A stretch of DNA of 57,842 nt from a virus. The notes beneath the pieces were generated by a model. It made no database searches and was not told the DNA's origin. It saw nothing but the letters and a program-made list of their open reading frames with translations. A program made the position numbers and the translations under genes. The stretch spans positions 1 to 57,842 of the IMG/VR virus record IMGVR_UViG_3300029787_000045; one strand, written 5' to 3'. Positions 57,686-57,842 of the stretch are shown here, piece after piece; position 1 is the stretch's first letter; the number at the start of each line of letters is the position of its first letter.

Positions 57686-57842
57686 ATGACAACTAATTTA
57701 AATACTAATGATTTATCTAACGCAAGCGTAGATGATTTAATAGAATTAGATAAAGCTCTTAGCCCAAAATCTTCTACTCAAGAAGTAACACCTATAAATC
57801 TTAGGGATACTAATGATTTATCTAACGCAAGCGTAGATGATT
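57686..57842 (+). CDS. Giant ejection (internal virion) protein, N-terminal part
   Basis: Start of a gene that leaves the window at the right end and continues in frame at position 2 on the left. ATG 57686 follows an AGGAAAGATTTCTA ribosome-binding stretch and lies 15 nt after the stop of the preceding ejection protein. The 52 visible codons hold one and a half copies of a 35-residue repeat (core NDLSNASVDDLI, LDKALSPKSSTQEV). Depending on how the ends join, the whole protein is about 1802 residues (two repeats) or 1837 (three). The role is inferred from the left-end part. Confidence 0.85.
   Translation, partial: MTTNLNTNDLSNASVDDLIELDKALSPKSSTQEVTPINLRDTNDLSNASVDD
57704..57842 (+). repeat. 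Tandem 105-bp repeat / terminal overlap, right end
   Basis: About 1.3 units of the 35-codon repeat. The last 98 bases equal bases 4-101 of the window. This copy encodes ELDKA where the left copies encode ALDKA, so the overlap is not a perfect end-to-end match: the copies may be distinct members of a longer array. Confidence 0.95.

Noticed and set aside
1-57842. Integrase, repressor or attachment site (temperate lifestyle)
   Set aside because: No recombinase signature (R-H-R-Y or serine type) or CI/Cro-like pair recognised; a lytic phage fits better.
1-57842. Phage RNA polymerase
   Set aside because: Despite T7-like replication genes, no T7-type RNA polymerase frame exists; promoters look sigma-70-like.

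Overview
The window is an essentially complete genome, about 57.7 kb, of a lytic tailed phage with a podovirus-like gene set. It has a portal, stacked adaptor-like proteins, a T7-gp12/P22-gp10-like tail protein and large ejection proteins, but no visible tape measure, tail tube, sheath, integrase or RNA polymerase. The first and last ~100 bp are the same sequence. One very large gene runs off the right end (57686) and resumes at the left end (position 2), so the molecule is circularly permuted or was cut inside a tandem repeat. It is AT-rich with dense, overlapping genes. A GcrA-like helix-turn-helix protein and the overall layout (T7-like replication genes, ribonucleotide reductase, no phage RNA polymerase) point to a marine or freshwater alphaproteobacterial host, perhaps of the HMO-2011 type; that is inference.

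Layout. (1) 57686-57842 plus 2-8381, rightward: the giant ejection protein with a C-terminal transglycosylase-like motif, a small membrane/coiled-coil protein, an M15 peptidase endolysin, two exported proteins and another membrane-anchored coiled coil. (2) 8372-8465: a hairpin with a U-tract ends the leftward transcript where the two directions converge. (3) 8487-29996, leftward, in reading order from the right: about 20 small early genes (including ParB-like, HhH glycosylase-like, GcrA-like, DUF932 and cupin proteins), then primase-helicase, a PD-(D/E)XK-like nuclease, T7-type DNA polymerase, SSB, a RecB/Cas4-like exonuclease, a GIY-YIG protein, DUF3310, ribonucleotide reductase, a glycosyltransferase/methyltransferase cluster, holin and small terminase. 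(4) 29997-30523: a divergent non-coding region with three palindromes and an AT-rich tract, the best candidate for the replication origin and control region. (5) 30524-57670, rightward: large terminase, portal, GroES-like protein, scaffold, capsid, a run of small very basic proteins, adaptors, tail fibres and ejection proteins.

Control. With no phage RNA polymerase, transcription should use host sigma-70 RNA polymerase. Three rightward promoters share TTGCAT-17 bp-TATAATAG (before terL, before the gene upstream of the portal, before the scaffold). Two leftward promoters read TTGACA-17 bp-TATACT or TATAAG (before ssb; before the glycan cluster). The terL promoter sits so close to its ATG that the message should be leaderless. 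The leftward operon has a series of strong hairpins just ahead of ribosome binding sites, two of them near-identical 56-bp copies.

How the genes work together. Early leftward genes redirect the host. The T7-like replisome, nucleases and NrdAB make and supply DNA. The rightward late genes package it and build head and tail. Holin (leftward) and M15 endolysin (rightward) lyse the cell. The least understood parts are the glycosyltransferase-methyltransferase-DUF115 module (9380-13242), the small basic gene cluster (40888-44736) and the peptide motifs shared among virion-region proteins. Several short genes of 45-58 codons, supported by start-stop overlaps and ribosome binding sites, are included.
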